IMG/VR virus record: IMGVR_UViG_3300032895_000011
Coordinates: 1 to 39,073 of that record
Strand: one strand, 5' to 3'
DNA: 39,073 nt
DNA from: a virus
Below, in pieces: positions 38,807 to 39,073 of the stretch. Position 1 is the first letter of the stretch; the number at the start of each line of letters is the position of its first letter. The notes below the pieces were generated by a model. That model did no database searches. It saw only the letters and a program-made list of their open reading frames with translations, and was not told the origin of the DNA. The translations under genes were made by a program, and so were the position numbers.

Positions 38807-38997
38807 ATCAGCGCCTTCCGCTCAGCAATCGGGAAATTCCCACAGTCGTTATTTGGACGCGCGGGTAATGCTTCCGCTCTCGGAACTGCTGATAAACCAG
38901 ACAGATGAGGGTTTCGCGATATAGCCGGCTTCTTACGCCTGGATTGATTAGTCTCTTACCGCCCGACTCTTGCCATTTTGTGGCAAGAAAAATCCCA
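38807..38997 (-). promoter_or_regulatory. Early control region with operator-like palindromes
   Basis: No convincing gene. An 8-bp inverted repeat TCTTGCCA(TTTTG)TGGCAAGA spans 38968-38988. GGGAAATTCCC (38831-38841) is a second small dyad, and TTCCG(CTCT)CGGAA (38872-38885) a third. A weak -10-like TATATC (minus, 38923-38918) has a poor -35. The region is more A/T-rich than neighbouring genes. Consistent with a repressor-controlled early promoter. Confidence 0.5.
38968..38988. promoter_or_regulatory. Inverted-repeat operator candidate
   Basis: TCTTGCCA and TGGCAAGA, 8-bp arms, 5-base spacer. Not a terminator for leftward reading because no T tract follows on that side. Sits 160-180 bp upstream of the first early gene. 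Likely repressor or Ner-type binding site. Confidence 0.45.
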
Positions 38998-39073
38998 TCA
39001 AGTCATAGCCGGAACGATCATTGTCTCGGTGAGCCAACCGGCGGCCGCAACGGCAGCGCGCCCGGCCTTGGTC
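38998..39073 (-). CDS. C-terminal end of an early or regulatory gene, cut by window edge
   Basis: Twenty-four codons to a TGA at 39000-38998; the frame is open to the edge and ends GWLTETMIVPAMT. Ala/Gly-rich preceding residues. Ner or another small regulator would lie here in Mu, but too little is visible to assign. Confidence 0.4.
   Translation of the reverse strand, partial: TKAGRAAVAAAGWLTETMIVPAMT

Noticed and set aside
38968-38990. TCTTGCCA hairpin as a rho-independent terminator
   Set aside because: The A/T run lies on the wrong side for leftward transcripts; short stem. Better seen as an operator.
38948-38998. 16-codon frame beginning MGFFLPQNGKS with TGATG coupling
   Set aside because: Too short, contains the operator-like inverted repeat, no ribosome site of its own.
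1-39073. tRNA or rRNA genes
   Set aside because: I saw no cloverleaf-like pattern or conserved rRNA sequence.

Overview
The window is almost entirely one Mu-like (transposable) prophage, read right to left: every convincing gene lies on the minus strand. GC content is high throughout and the genes resemble Mu-like prophages of alphaproteobacteria; an acetic-acid-type (Acetobacteraceae) host is possible, but that is a guess. The gene order follows phage Mu closely. The leftmost 155 bases look like host DNA, and position 156 looks like the phage right end: a terminal TG followed by two transposase-type repeats 22 bp apart. The left end, the lysogeny repressor and any Ner gene lie beyond the right edge.

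From right (early) to left (late): an operator/promoter region (38807-38997); a small DNA-binding-like protein; the MuA transposase (36393-38351, DDE residues visible); the MuB target-choice ATPase (35388-36362); a run of small, translationally coupled early genes (30744-35384), including a DUF3164 protein and GemA; then a Mor-type activator (30367-30747). After Mor come a hairpin and a tandem 12-bp repeat that look like the early/late boundary. The late genes follow: a membrane protein and lipoprotein (probable lysis or envelope functions), a TraR-like zinc finger, gp25/gp26/gp27-like proteins, large terminase, portal, F-like and G-like head proteins, protease with nested scaffold, decoration protein, major capsid, gp35 to gp38-like proteins, sheath, tube, frameshifted tail chaperone, tape measure, DNA-circularisation protein, baseplate hub, spike, gp46, gp47, gp48 and the tail fibres.

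The working unit is a complete transposition and morphogenesis programme. A and B carry out replicative transposition, Mor-like activation turns on the late operon, gp27/gp28 and the portal package DNA, I/Z/T build the head, and 41 to 48 with L and M build a contractile tail. Most junctions are ATGA, GTGA or TGATG overlaps, so translation is strongly coupled.

The less ordinary parts are: a fibre protein with both a Sec signal peptide and a C-terminal SGNH hydrolase domain; two XRE-type regulators embedded in the structural operon (one between terminase and portal, one in an accessory block between genes G and I); a gene flanked by an 84-bp direct repeat; a C-terminal extra domain on the portal; a canonical TTTTTTA frameshift site; a nested scaffold gene with a strong internal ribosome site; and no recognisable endolysin.
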